A stretch of 64,000 nt of DNA, taken from the NCBI RefSeq assembly GCF_003610805.1, contig NZ_RAPF01000005.1, positions 1 to 64,000 on the forward strand. The letters are read 5' to 3'. Position 1 is the stretch's first letter; every line of letters starts with the position of its first letter. This document shows, in pieces, positions 32,234 to 41,230 of this stretch. Both the position numbers and the translations under genes were made by a program. The stretch comes from Altericroceibacterium spongiae. GTDB lineage: Bacteria > Pseudomonadota > Alphaproteobacteria > Sphingomonadales > Sphingomonadaceae. Under the pieces are notes generated by a model, which worked only from the letters and a program-made list of their open reading frames with translations, was not told where the DNA came from and searched no databases.

Positions 32234-32445
32234 GGCGCGAGGGCCTGACTGGCAGACATTTACGCCCGTATCGGTTTCATCAACGACATAGAGCCGCTCA
32301 TTTCATCTTTCATGTTGAAAACAAACCGGGCACTCTGGGAGAAGTTGCCTGCGGCTGATCCCGCTGCCGATCGGATGGCGGGATAGATTTGCACGCCGGG
32401 GCATTAACAGGCTGCACATATCTGTGCGATAACTAACGGACGGGA

Positions 32446-34293
32446 ATGGAACATCAGGCCTTTATCATAGCCCTTGTGGGCATTCTGGGTATCGGAGCCC
32501 AGTGGGTGGCCTGGCGAACTGGCTGGCCTGCTATCGTTCTGATGCTGGCGGCTGGCTTTCTGGCTGGACCTATTTTCGGAATTATCGATCCCGATGCCGC
32601 GTTCGGAGAAATGCTGGAGCCGATGATCTCCATCGGTGTGGCCCTTATTCTGTTCGAAGGTGGTCTCAGCCTCGATTTTCGCGAACTGAAGAAATACGGT
32701 GAAGGCGTTTCCCGTCTGGTAGTGTTGGGCGTGCCTCTGGGGTGGCTGTTCGGCTCACTGGCAGCTTACTACGTCGCCGGACTGGTCTGGCCTGTCGCTA
32801 TTCTCTTTGCCGGTATTCTGGTGGTGACCGGGCCGACAGTGGTCATGCCATTGCTGCGACAGTCCAATATTCAGCAGCGCCCGGCTGCTATTTTGAGATG
32901 GGAAGCCATCGTAAACGATCCTTTCGGCGCTCTGTGCGCTGTGATCGCCTATGAATATTTTCGCCTGTCGGCGGATGGCGCAACGGTTTTTGAGGTTGTT
33001 CCGCCCATGCTCATCGCGGCTGCTCTGGCAGGGGTTGTCGGCTATGCCGCAGCATGGGTGATTTCCTGGGCCTTTCCGCGCGGTAAAGTTCCCGAATATC
33101 TCAAAGTTCCGGTGCTGCTTGTCACTGTGGTGAGCGTTTTCGTGCTGTGCAACATGATCGAGCATGAGGCCGGGCTTGTCGCCGTAACCGTGATGGGTAT
33201 CGCGCTGGCCAATATGGATGTGCAGTCGCTGCGTTCCATTCACCCTTTCAAGCAGAATATTGCCGTTCTGCTGGTATCGGGCATTTTCATCCTGTTGTCG
33301 GCTTCGCTGAATTATGAAGCAGTGCGTCAGTTCGAATGGCGCTTCGGTCTGTTTCTGCTGGCGCTCCTGTTCGTCGTCCGCCCGGCCACGGTGCTGCTCA
33401 GCCTGCTATTCAGCAAGGTTCCGTGGAATGAGCGTTTATTCCTGGCCTGGGTCGCCCCGCGCGGTATCGTTCTGGTGGCTATTTCGGGCCTGTTCGCCCT
33501 GCGCCTGAGTGAGCTGGGTTATGCCGATGGTACCATTTTGATCGGTTTGAGCTTCGCCGTCGTGGTGGCGACGATTGTGGCGCATGGTTTCACCGTCGAT
33601 CTGGTTGCGCGCTGGCTTAATGTGAAGGGTGTTACCCGGCCGGGTCTGTTGATCGTCGGAGCGACACCCTGGACAATTTCTCTCGCCAGGCAATTGCACG
33701 ATCTGGACACGCCGATCATGCTGGTGGATGCCAGCTGGCAACGTTTGAAGCCGGCCCGGGCCGCCGGGTTGCCGACCTATCACGGCGAAATTCTGAATGA
33801 GGCGACCGAGCATAATCTCGATCTGTCACCGTTTCAGGTATTGGTGGCTGCTACTGAGAACGAAGCCTATAATGCGCTGGTCTGTAATGAATTCGCTTTC
33901 GAAATCGGGCGCGATGCGGTGTATCAGCTGGGTGAGAATGTCAGCGAGGAAGACCCGCGCGCCCTTCCTGACAGTTTAAGAGGGCGGGCGCTGTTCACCT
34001 CGGGTTTCAGCGTAAGCGATGTGCATCAGCGCCATCTCGAAGGCTGGGTTTTCCGCAAGACGCGGCTGTCGGACCGTTTCGATATGAAGGCGGCGAAGGA
34101 AAACCTGCCCAACGCAGCCAATATGCTGTTGCTGCTGCATCCCGATGGCGAAATGCGGTTTTTTACCCATGCTTCCGCACCTGAGCCGGGGCCGGGGGAT
34201 ACGGTCATTTCCTTTTCGCCCCCGCGTACCAAAACGCCCGAAGAGCAAGCGGCGAAAAAAGCCGCTAAATCCGGCAAGAAGCAAGGGGTTTGA
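32446..34293 (+). CDS. CPA1-type cation:proton antiporter with RCK domain
   Basis: A 615-residue protein. Residues 1-390 hold about twelve hydrophobic helices of a sodium/proton exchanger, with VNDPFGALCAV as the ND-type ion-binding helix and VAPRGIVLVAISG as the conserved Arg helix. A TrkA-N/RCK-like nucleotide domain follows (LLIVGATPWTISLARQL, about 400-520), then a second regulatory part and a Lys-rich tail. The fused domain suggests gating by a nucleotide or ligand. The 256 bases before it hold only the apt terminator. Confidence 0.88.
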   Translation: MEHQAFIIALVGILGIGAQWVAWRTGWPAIVLMLAAGFLAGPIFGIIDPDAAFGEMLEPMISIGVALILFEGGLSLDFRELKKYGEGVSRLVVLGVPLGWLFGSLAAYYVAGLVWPVAILFAGILVVTGPTVVMPLLRQSNIQQRPAAILRWEAIVNDPFGALCAVIAYEYFRLSADGATVFEVVPPMLIAAALAGVVGYAAAWVISWAFPRGKVPEYLKVPVLLVTVVSVFVLCNMIEHEAGLVAVTVMGIALANMDVQSLRSIHPFKQNIAVLLVSGIFILLSASLNYEAVRQFEWRFGLFLLALLFVVRPATVLLSLLFSKVPWNERLFLAWVAPRGIVLVAISGLFALRLSELGYADGTILIGLSFAVVVATIVAHGFTVDLVARWLNVKGVTRPGLLIVGATPWTISLARQLHDLDTPIMLVDASWQRLKPARAAGLPTYHGEILNEATEHNLDLSPFQVLVAATENEAYNALVCNEFAFEIGRDAVYQLGENVSEEDPRALPDSLRGRALFTSGFSVSDVHQRHLEGWVFRKTRLSDRFDMKAAKENLPNAANMLLLLHPDGEMRFFTHASAPEPGPGDTVISFSPPRTKTPEEQAAKKAAKSGKKQGV

Positions 34294-34303
34294 GGAGAGG
34301 AGA

Positions 34304-34948
34304 ATGACGCGAACTGCGTGGCTGTTACCATCTGTGGCGATCATGCTGGCCATAACGGGCTGCAAGAAGGAGGAGGACAATAGTTCTGCTCCGGAGGCCG
34401 AGCCCTCGACCAAGCCTGCTGCTGTGCCCGAGGAAGCCGACGAAACACCGACTACATCGATTATCCGGCCGGACATTACGCCTGAACCTATGATCGATAT
34501 TCCGCCGCCCAGCCTGGAAACCACGATCGGCTTTCCCGCCGGTGGAAATGATCTTGACGATAATGCGCTCGCCGAACTGAACCGCGTGCTGAAATCGGAT
34601 CAGCTCGCGCGCGGCTGGCCGGTTATCTTGTGGGGGCACACCGATTCGACCGGGCGAGACGAGGCCAATCTGCGTGTCTCGGAAAAACGCGCGCAGGTTG
34701 TGGCTGACTATCTGATCGATCATGGTGTGGATGAAAAGCGTATCAGCGTCATCCCCATGGGTGAACAGCGACAGGCTGAGCCCAATGCCAAGCTCGATGG
34801 TACGCCGGATGAGGCAGGCAGAGCCGCCAATCGCCGCGTCGAACTGAAGGTGGAGGCGCCCGATCAGGATGAGGGTGACACCGGTTCCGAGGCCAAGGTG
34901 CCGGACAAAAATGCTGAAGAAAACACGGATAGTGATTCAGGCGCTTGA
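34304..34948 (+). CDS. OmpA-family lipoprotein
   Basis: A 214-residue protein with lipobox ITGC (Cys20), an acidic Pro/Thr linker (21-75), an OmpA C-terminal domain with GHTDSTGRDEANLRVSEKRA, and an acidic tail. GAGGAG lies just before ATG 34304, ten bases after the antiporter stop, so the two are probably cotranscribed. It should tether outer membrane to peptidoglycan. Confidence 0.88.
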   Translation: MTRTAWLLPSVAIMLAITGCKKEEDNSSAPEAEPSTKPAAVPEEADETPTTSIIRPDITPEPMIDIPPPSLETTIGFPAGGNDLDDNALAELNRVLKSDQLARGWPVILWGHTDSTGRDEANLRVSEKRAQVVADYLIDHGVDEKRISVIPMGEQRQAEPNAKLDGTPDEAGRAANRRVELKVEAPDQDEGDTGSEAKVPDKNAEENTDSDSGA

Positions 34949-34986
34949 CGAATAAGGTCAGTCAGTGGCAAGCGTGTGCCACCCGA

Positions 34987-35060
34987 GCGGGTATAGCTTA
35001 GTGGTAAAGCCCCAGCCTTCCAAGCTGGTTATGCGGGTTCGATTCCCGCTACCCGCTCCA
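34987..35060 (+). tRNA. tRNA-Gly (TCC)
   Basis: A 74-base cloverleaf with encoded CCA. GCGGGTA pairs with TACCCGC, the anticodon loop CTTCCAA gives TCC, and the T arm reads GCGGG-TTCGATT-CCCGC. Confidence 0.96.
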
Positions 35061-35239
35061 GTTTTTCTCCCAGAATGGAAATATAGCTCTGATCCGGCGC
35101 CGTGTGTCTCTGGCAGCCGCACCTGACCTTGGATTTCGTCAAGGTCCGTGCAGGTTTTGTCAGGACGAAATGCGCGCTGTCGGAGACGAATGAGACTTCT
35201 ATGTGACTCATGGGCTTGATTGCACATTATGATGTGATA

Positions 35240-36535
35240 ATGGCCTCTCCTATGAGCCAAACTATCGAAAAAGTTCGCGAATCTATCACATCGGGTGCTA
35301 TTTCAAGGTCCGGTCTTGCAAGAGCGGCCGGGCTGCATGCCAATACGCTTCGGGATTGTCTCGAGGATAGCTGGAATCCGACTATCGAAACGCTGAACAA
35401 GTTGCGCGCCGTTCTCGATGCGAATGATGAACGGCCGGTTCTCGCTCCTATCGAGGAGATCATTGCCGAAGCTCGCAATGGGCGCATGTATATTCTGGTG
35501 GACGATGAAGATCGTGAGAATGAAGGCGACCTGATTATTCCCGGACAGATGGCGACGCCCGATGCGATTAACTTCATGGCAACTCATGGTCGCGGGCTCA
35601 TCTGTCTGGCTCTGACGTCCGAACGATGTGATGCGCTTGGCTTGCAGCCCATGGTCAGCAATAACCGGTCTCGTAATGAAACGGCCTTTACCGTCTCGAT
35701 CGAGGCGCGTGAGGGCATCGACACTGGTATTTCGGCGGCTGACCGGGCGCGAACCGTATCGGTGGCGATCGATGCAGCGGCTGGCGGTGATGCGCTGGTC
35801 AGTCCGGGGCATGTTTTCCCCCTTCGGGCAAAGGATGGCGGCGTGCTGGTGCGTGCAGGACATACCGAGGCCGCTGTGGATATTTCGCGGCTGGCGGGGC
35901 TTAATCCCTCGGGTGTCATCTGCGAAGTCATGCGTGATGACGGTAAGATGGCGCGGCTCGACGATCTGATCGGCTTTGCGCGTAAACATGACATCAAAAT
36001 CGCCACTATTCGCGATCTGATCGCATATCGGCGGCGGCATGACAGGATGATCGAGAAGAGATCGGAAAGCCGTTTCCTCAGCCGCTGGGGAGGCGAATGG
36101 ACGGCGCAATCCTATTTCAGCAAAGCGACGGGCGATGAAACCATGGCGCTGGTCAAAGGCCGGATCACACCCGGAAAACCGACGCTGGTGCGCATGCATG
36201 CCCTGTCCTTTTTCGAAGATGTGTTCGGAGAGGAAACGCCCCGGTCCCGCCTGCTGAGCCGGTCCATGGAACTGATTGGCCAGGAAGGGGCGGGCGTGGT
36301 CGTGGTCATCAATCGCCAGTCTCCGGGCTGGATGTCACGTCTGATGGAGGCGCGGGCGCAATCGGGCGAGAATCAGAAGATCGGCGTCGAAGAACTGCGC
36401 GATTACGGTGTCGGGGCGCAGATTCTTGCTGAATTGAATGTGCGTGACATGGTGCTCTTGACCAATACACATCATTCTCTGATCGGACTTTCCGGTTATG
36501 GCCTCAATATTGTCGGTGAACGGCCGATAGAATGA
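35240..36535 (+). CDS. ribB: HTH-RibB-RibX fusion: DHBP synthase with N-terminal helix-turn-helix
   Basis: About 431 residues in three parts. Residues 6-62 look like an Xre-type helix-turn-helix (SRSGLARAAGLHANTLRDCL, then NPTIETLNKLRAVL). Residues 68-265 are 3,4-dihydroxy-2-butanone-4-phosphate synthase, with the metal/substrate motif DDEDRENEGD (88-97) and RAGHTEAAVDI; this makes the four-carbon precursor of riboflavin. Residues 275-431 follow the GTP cyclohydrolase II fold (RDYGVGAQIL, LTNTHHSLIGLSGYGL) but lack all the zinc cysteines, so this is the inactive RibX-like form. The start is uncertain: 35210, 35240 and 35252 are all in frame and none has a clear Shine-Dalgarno. No FMN riboswitch is recognisable upstream. 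Confidence 0.88.
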   Translation: MASPMSQTIEKVRESITSGAISRSGLARAAGLHANTLRDCLEDSWNPTIETLNKLRAVLDANDERPVLAPIEEIIAEARNGRMYILVDDEDRENEGDLIIPGQMATPDAINFMATHGRGLICLALTSERCDALGLQPMVSNNRSRNETAFTVSIEAREGIDTGISAADRARTVSVAIDAAAGGDALVSPGHVFPLRAKDGGVLVRAGHTEAAVDISRLAGLNPSGVICEVMRDDGKMARLDDLIGFARKHDIKIATIRDLIAYRRRHDRMIEKRSESRFLSRWGGEWTAQSYFSKATGDETMALVKGRITPGKPTLVRMHALSFFEDVFGEETPRSRLLSRSMELIGQEGAGVVVVINRQSPGWMSRLMEARAQSGENQKIGVEELRDYGVGAQILAELNVRDMVLLTNTHHSLIGLSGYGLNIVGERPIE

Positions 36536-36828
36536 GCGCTTTGAGTGCTGATGCCTTTGAAAGAGATTCGGGTACGCACAGCCTGGAAATCGAGCCGGTT
36601 TATTCTGCGCTCCCTGTCTGAAACAGCGACCTGACGAGACCCGTTTGCGGCAGAATGACGCAGATATGTTGCACTATTGACAACTGCTGAAGACGAGCGG
36701 AAACGGTCGCTGTTTCCGGCAGGATATTGCTTAGTATGCGAAGCTGTATGCATTTTCTGCTGTAAAGTAAGGTGCGAAAAACAGCACAGATGGACCGGCC
36801 CGTTCTAAAAGGCGCCAGCATGATAAGA

Positions 36829-36871
36829 TCAAAAGTGCATCAGTCGGGAGCCCGTTCTGATGCACTTTTGA
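36829..36871. terminator. perfect 15-base hairpin, likely bidirectional terminator
   Basis: TCAAAAGTGCATCAG (36829-36843) and CTGATGCACTTTTGA (36857-36871) are exact inverted copies around a 13-base loop. The flanking A4 and T4 fit a two-way terminator, although it lies about 290 bases after ribB; an operator role is the alternative. Confidence 0.55.
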
Positions 36872-36909
36872 ACAAAAGGTGGTGTTATTTTCTTGTCGTT
36901 ACGGTACCG

Positions 36910-36929
36910 ATTGTCTAAATGTGTACAAT
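36910..36929. promoter_or_regulatory. candidate GntR operator
   Basis: ATTGT-N10-ACAAT, 48 bases ahead of the GntR start. Many FCD regulators bind ATTGT/ACAAT-type half-sites, but with shorter spacing, so this is a weak candidate for autoregulation. Confidence 0.3.
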
Positions 36930-36976
36930 AAACAGCACTGTTCGTAGTTGCATCAGATAGTAACGATAGGAATGCT

Positions 36977-37687
36977 ATGTCTCGTGCCTCTGAAAAGGCA
37001 TATGAATATATCCGTACCAGAATTCTTTCGGGTGAAATCAAGCCTCGCACGCAGCTCAAGGAAGAAGACCTTGCCAAAATGTGCGGCGTTTCGCGAACAC
37101 CGGTCCGCGAAGCTTTGCGGCGGCTGGAAGCGGATATGCTTGTCCTGCGAACCGATACGCAGCGTTCTTTCGTACCGGTCTGGTCGGATGAGGAAGTCGG
37201 TGAGATTTTCGAATTGCGCGCCATGCTCGAAGGCCATGCCGCAGAACGGGCGGCGATGCGTGCGACCCCGGAACAGATCGCTCGTCTGCGCGAGATAAAC
37301 GATCGCATCAAACAGGCGATTCTTGCAGAACCGGCTGATTTTGACGGTTTCGTCACCATCAATCGCGAATTCCATGACTATATTCTGGAAATCGCGGATT
37401 CGCCGCGTCTGTGCCGTCTTGTTGCCTTGCTGGTCGAACAGCCGGTCCTGCAGCGTACAGCGCTCAGATATGGGATTCCGGGGCTGCATCGCAGCCATGC
37501 CGGTCATGACGAGATCATGCAGGCCTTTGAAGTGCGTGACGGTGCCTGGGCGAAACACGTCATGCAAAGCCATATCCGACAGGCTTTCCACGCCACGCTG
37601 ATTGAAGATGAAAACGGGTGCCACGCTGTCGATCACAGCGATCTTGCCATCGTACCGATCAGCACGGTTGCAGAAGCTTCCGAATAA
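36977..37687 (+). CDS. GntR-family regulator, FCD subfamily
   Basis: A 236-residue protein: winged helix at 3-70 (ILSGEIKPRTQLKEEDLAKM then GVSRTPVREALRRLEAD) and an all-helical FCD ligand domain from about 75, with the metal-type residues in EFHDYILE, HAGHDEIMQAF and HVMQSHI. FCD members sense small organic acids or sugar acids. No catabolic operon adjoins it, so its target is unknown. Confidence 0.92.
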   Translation: MSRASEKAYEYIRTRILSGEIKPRTQLKEEDLAKMCGVSRTPVREALRRLEADMLVLRTDTQRSFVPVWSDEEVGEIFELRAMLEGHAAERAAMRATPEQIARLREINDRIKQAILAEPADFDGFVTINREFHDYILEIADSPRLCRLVALLVEQPVLQRTALRYGIPGLHRSHAGHDEIMQAFEVRDGAWAKHVMQSHIRQAFHATLIEDENGCHAVDHSDLAIVPISTVAEASE

Positions 37688-37728
37688 ATCCGCCGCCCCG
37701 GACAGCCTTCTTGAGCTAAGGGCTGTCT

Positions 37729-38622
37729 CTAGGGTGCGGGTTTATCGTGCGACCCGGCTACCGGCATATTGTCGATTAGCCGTGTCGTTCCGATCCGGGC
37801 CGCTACCAGAAGGCGAGCCGGCCTGTCGGGCCGTGTGTCGAGCGGTTCCAGCGTTGTCGCATCGGCAAGAGACGCATAATCGATGGAGGAGAAGCCTGCT
37901 TCCAGCAGTGCCCTTTTCAGTTCGGACAGGCTGGCACTGACATCCTCGCCCCGTTCGATCCGGTCGGCTGTGCGCCTGATGGCCCGTGGCAGCGCGATAG
38001 CACGCTGCCGATTTTCGGGGCTAAGATAGCGATTGCGGCTTGAAAGTGCGAGTCCGTCTTCCTCCCGCACAGTGGGCACACCGTGAATATGATCGGCATG
38101 GGGCAGTGTCAGGTCCAGATCGCGCGCCATTCGCCGGATCACGGCCAGTTGCTGCCAGTCTTTCTCTCCAAAAAAGGCGTAATCGGGCCGTACCTGATTG
38201 AACAATTTGCACACCACGGTTGCCACACCGTCGAAATGGCCCGGCCGCGCGGCGCCGCAATAATTTTCACTGACTCCGGAGACGGAAATATTGGTGGCGA
38301 AGCCCTCCGGATAGACCTCCGTCACATCCGGTGCCCAGAGAATCGCCACGCCTTCGCGTTCCAGCGTAGCACTGTCTTGTTCCAGTTGACGGGGATAGGC
38401 GTCCAGATCTTCATTTGGCCCGAATTGCGTGGGATTGACGAAAATCGACACGACCACGTGGTCGACACGCTTCCGGGCTTCACGCACAAGCGTAAGGTGG
38501 CCTTCATGCAAGGCCCCCATTGTGGGGATCAGAGCGACGGTTTCGGCACTGCGTCCTGCTGCGCCGTTGCGCAGGGCTTCCACGGAATCGCGCAGTGGAA
38601 TGATATGCTTGATAATTTGCAC
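37729..38622 (-). CDS. panC: pantothenate synthetase
   Basis: A 297-residue enzyme joining pantoate and beta-alanine with ATP. LIPTMGALHEGHLTLVREAR carries the HxGH motif, FVNPTQFGPNEDLDAYPR binds pantoate, and FGEKDWQQLAVIRRM follows. It is convergent with the GntR gene and divergent from mipZ. Confidence 0.96.
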   Translation of the reverse strand: MQIIKHIIPLRDSVEALRNGAAGRSAETVALIPTMGALHEGHLTLVREARKRVDHVVVSIFVNPTQFGPNEDLDAYPRQLEQDSATLEREGVAILWAPDVTEVYPEGFATNISVSGVSENYCGAARPGHFDGVATVVCKLFNQVRPDYAFFGEKDWQQLAVIRRMARDLDLTLPHADHIHGVPTVREEDGLALSSRNRYLSPENRQRAIALPRAIRRTADRIERGEDVSASLSELKRALLEAGFSSIDYASLADATTLEPLDTRPDRPARLLVAARIGTTRLIDNMPVAGSHDKPAP

Positions 38623-38698
38623 CCGATTCGGGCCTCCGATAAGGACTGTTCGTAGCTGCCCTTAAACTTGAGACACATTAAGAGAAAGCCCAAGGCTT

Positions 38699-39520
38699 GT
38701 GACGCAAACCACTCCACACCGGATCGTATTCGCCAATGAAAAAGGCGGTACCGGTAAATCCACCACCGCCGTGCATGTTGCTGTGGCTCTGGCTTATCAG
38801 GGCGTCAAAGTGGCTGCGCTGGATCTCGATCACCGGCAGCGGACGCTTTTTCGCTATCTGGAAAATCGCGCAGAAACGGCGTTGCGCCGGGATATTGCGT
38901 TGCCGACAGCCAGCTTCGATGTCTATGACGGTGACAATATCGAAGAATTCGAAGCCAAAGCCAGAGCGCTGGGTGAGGGGCATGATTGTATTATTTTCGA
39001 TACGCCGGGCCGGGACGATCCGCTGGCCCGCCATGCCGCCACACAGGCCGATACGCTGGTGACCCCGCTCAATGACAGTTTTGTCGATTTTGACCTTATC
39101 GGACAGGTCGATGCGGAGAACTTCAAGGTGCGCCGCCTGAGCTTTTATGCCGAATTGATCTGGGAAACCCGCAAGAAACGAGCCCTGAAACAAATTCATG
39201 AGCAGCGCCGTGAAATGGACTGGGTGGTGGTGCGCAACCGTACCCAGCATATCGAAGCGCGCAATCAGAGGCGGATCGACGATGCCCTGCGCGAATTGTC
39301 CAAACGCGTGGGTTTCCGGATCACTGGCGGTCTTTCGGAAAGGGTGATCTATCGCGAATTGTTTCCGTCCGGCCTGACCTTGCTCGATAAAGGCCATCTT
39401 GGCGAGCTGGGAACCAGTCATCTTGTTGCGCGTCAGGAATTGCGCGGCATGGTGAAAGGCCTCAACCTGCCTTTCATCGCGTCCCCGGCCACCGCCGGGT
39501 CACCTGTGGAGTCTGCCTGA
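38699..39520 (+). CDS. mipZ: MipZ-type division-plane ATPase (ParA family)
   Basis: A 273-residue P-loop ATPase. Walker A is KGGTGKST (15-22), then DLDHRQRTLFRYLENR, and the stretch PLNDSFVDFDLIG, MDWVVVRNR, ARNQRRIDDAL and RELFPSGLTLLD match Caulobacter MipZ closely, as I recall it. MipZ binds ParB at the poles and forms a gradient that keeps FtsZ rings at mid-cell. The start is GTG 38699. A J-domain gene follows three bases later. Confidence 0.9.
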   Translation: MTQTTPHRIVFANEKGGTGKSTTAVHVAVALAYQGVKVAALDLDHRQRTLFRYLENRAETALRRDIALPTASFDVYDGDNIEEFEAKARALGEGHDCIIFDTPGRDDPLARHAATQADTLVTPLNDSFVDFDLIGQVDAENFKVRRLSFYAELIWETRKKRALKQIHEQRREMDWVVVRNRTQHIEARNQRRIDDALRELSKRVGFRITGGLSERVIYRELFPSGLTLLDKGHLGELGTSHLVARQELRGMVKGLNLPFIASPATAGSPVESA

Positions 39521-39523
39521 TAC

Positions 39524-39817
39524 ATGACCAAATTCCTGCTCCTTTCCGCTGTCATAATAGGTGCATGGCGGGCCTTTACCGGGCGTTGGATATGGGAATA
39601 TGCTTATCTGAAGGCGACGACACGGGATGAAGACCGGGCCCGGACATTACTGGGGCTGCATAAAGGGGCATCGCGCCAGGATATTATCGACGCGCACAGG
39701 CAGCGCATCGCTTCGGTCCATCCGGATCGGGGTGGGAGTGGTGAACAGGTTCATGCAACCAATGCTGCAAGAGACCTGCTGCTCTCCCGACTGCCTGCAC
39801 CAAAGGAGCATAAATGA
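39524..39817 (+). CDS. membrane-anchored J-domain protein
   Basis: A 97-residue protein with an N-terminal hydrophobic helix (3-18) and a C-terminal J domain (40-92) whose HPD is at 66-68 (SVHPDRGGSG). The layout resembles small Tim14/DjlA-like cochaperones that stimulate DnaK at a membrane. Its stop overlaps the phosphomannomutase start (ATGA). Confidence 0.82.
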   Translation: MTKFLLLSAVIIGAWRAFTGRWIWEYAYLKATTRDEDRARTLLGLHKGASRQDIIDAHRQRIASVHPDRGGSGEQVHATNAARDLLLSRLPAPKEHK

Positions 39818-41217
39818 GCTACCAATTCGATCCTTCCGTTCTCCGTGAGTACGATATTCGCGGCATTATTGGTGAAACGCTGGGAGCAGACGATGCGCGC
39901 GCCATCGGACGCGGTTTTGCGACATTGCTGCGCGAGGCCGGCGGTAAGAAAGTGGCGGTCGGTTATGACGGGCGGGTCAGTTCCCCGATGCTCGAACATG
40001 CCCTGATCGAAGGGCTGAATGCCAGCGGCTGCGATGTGGTGCGAGTCGGCCTCGGCCCCACGCCGATGCTGTATTATGCCGAGGCTTCAAGTGAAGAAGT
40101 AGATGGCGGCATTCAGATAACTGGCAGCCACAATCCCGCCAATTACAATGGTTTCAAAATGGTGTTTAAAGGTCGGCCCTTCTTCGGTGCCGACATCCAG
40201 AAAATCGGGGAGCTTGCCGCCGCCGGAGCCTGGACCGACGGAACCGGTGAGGTCGAGACCCGCGATATCATGGAAGATTATATCGACCGGCTGCTGGCTG
40301 GCCTCGATGGTATCGATCAGGAACGCCTTGCCAGTCTCAGGATCGGCTGGGATGCCGGGAACGGTGCCGCCGGCCCCGCTCTCGAAAAGCTGGTGGCGAA
40401 GCTGCCGGGTGAGCATCATCTGCTCTACACCGAAGTGGACGGGGATTTTCCAAATCATCATCCTGACCCTACTGTGGTGGAAAACCTTGCGGATCTGCAA
40501 AGCCTCGTATCCGCAAAATCCCTTGATTTCGGTATTGCCTTTGACGGTGATGGCGATCGGATCGGGGCGATAGATGGTGAAGGTCGCGTGATCTGGGGCG
40601 ATCAGCTTCTGATGATCTATGCTGAAGATCTTCTGCGGCGCTCTAAAGGGGCGACAATCATCGCCGATGTGAAAGCATCGCGCGCATTGTTCGATCATGT
40701 GGCTGCCTGTGGCGGCAATCCGCTGATGTGGAAGACGGGCCACAGCCTCATCAAATCCAAGATGAAGGAAACCGGCTCTCCACTTGCAGGCGAAATGAGT
40801 GGCCATGTTTTCTTCGCCGATGAATATTACGGTTATGACGATGCGCTTTATGCCGGTATTCGTTTGATCGCCGCCGCGGCACGTCTGGGCAAATCGGTCA
40901 CCGAATTGCGAGGCGGGATGCCTGACATGATCAATACGCCGGAAATGCGTTTTCAGGTCGATGAAAGCCGCAAGTTCGCGGTTATCGACGAAGTGAAAGA
41001 CCGTCTGGCCGACAGTCCGGACGATGTGAATGCCACCGATGGTGTGCGCGTAACCAATGATGACGGCTGGTGGCTGCTGCGGGCTTCCAACACGCAGGAC
41101 GTGCTGGTCGCTCGCGCCGAAAGCGATAGCGAGGAAGGTCTTGAACGGCTGATGGCGCAAATTGACGATCAGCTCGCCAAATCGGGCCTCCAGCGCGGTC
41201 CGCAGGCGGCGCATTGA
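39814..41217 (+). CDS. phosphomannomutase / phosphoglucomutase
   Basis: A 467-residue alpha-D-phosphohexomutase. The phosphoserine loop is TGSHNPANYN (Ser105), the metal loop DGDGDR near 244-250, and GEMSGHVFF is the sugar-binding loop. It supplies mannose-1-P or glucose-1-P for envelope polysaccharides; similar genes in sphingomonads are called pgmG or manB. Confidence 0.93.
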   Translation: MSYQFDPSVLREYDIRGIIGETLGADDARAIGRGFATLLREAGGKKVAVGYDGRVSSPMLEHALIEGLNASGCDVVRVGLGPTPMLYYAEASSEEVDGGIQITGSHNPANYNGFKMVFKGRPFFGADIQKIGELAAAGAWTDGTGEVETRDIMEDYIDRLLAGLDGIDQERLASLRIGWDAGNGAAGPALEKLVAKLPGEHHLLYTEVDGDFPNHHPDPTVVENLADLQSLVSAKSLDFGIAFDGDGDRIGAIDGEGRVIWGDQLLMIYAEDLLRRSKGATIIADVKASRALFDHVAACGGNPLMWKTGHSLIKSKMKETGSPLAGEMSGHVFFADEYYGYDDALYAGIRLIAAAARLGKSVTELRGGMPDMINTPEMRFQVDESRKFAVIDEVKDRLADSPDDVNATDGVRVTNDDGWWLLRASNTQDVLVARAESDSEEGLERLMAQIDDQLAKSGLQRGPQAAH

Positions 41218-41230
41218 TCCATCGCTGCCG

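Larger units (their letters stand above)
36536..36976. other. 441-base gene-free stretch
   Basis: No convincing coding sequence is seen. It holds a 15-base perfect hairpin (36829-36871) and a palindrome close to the GntR start (36910-36929), both listed separately. Confidence 0.6.

Noticed and set aside
35061-35239. FMN riboswitch before the ribB fusion
   Set aside because: I looked for the conserved RFN segments and the long closing stem and saw neither.
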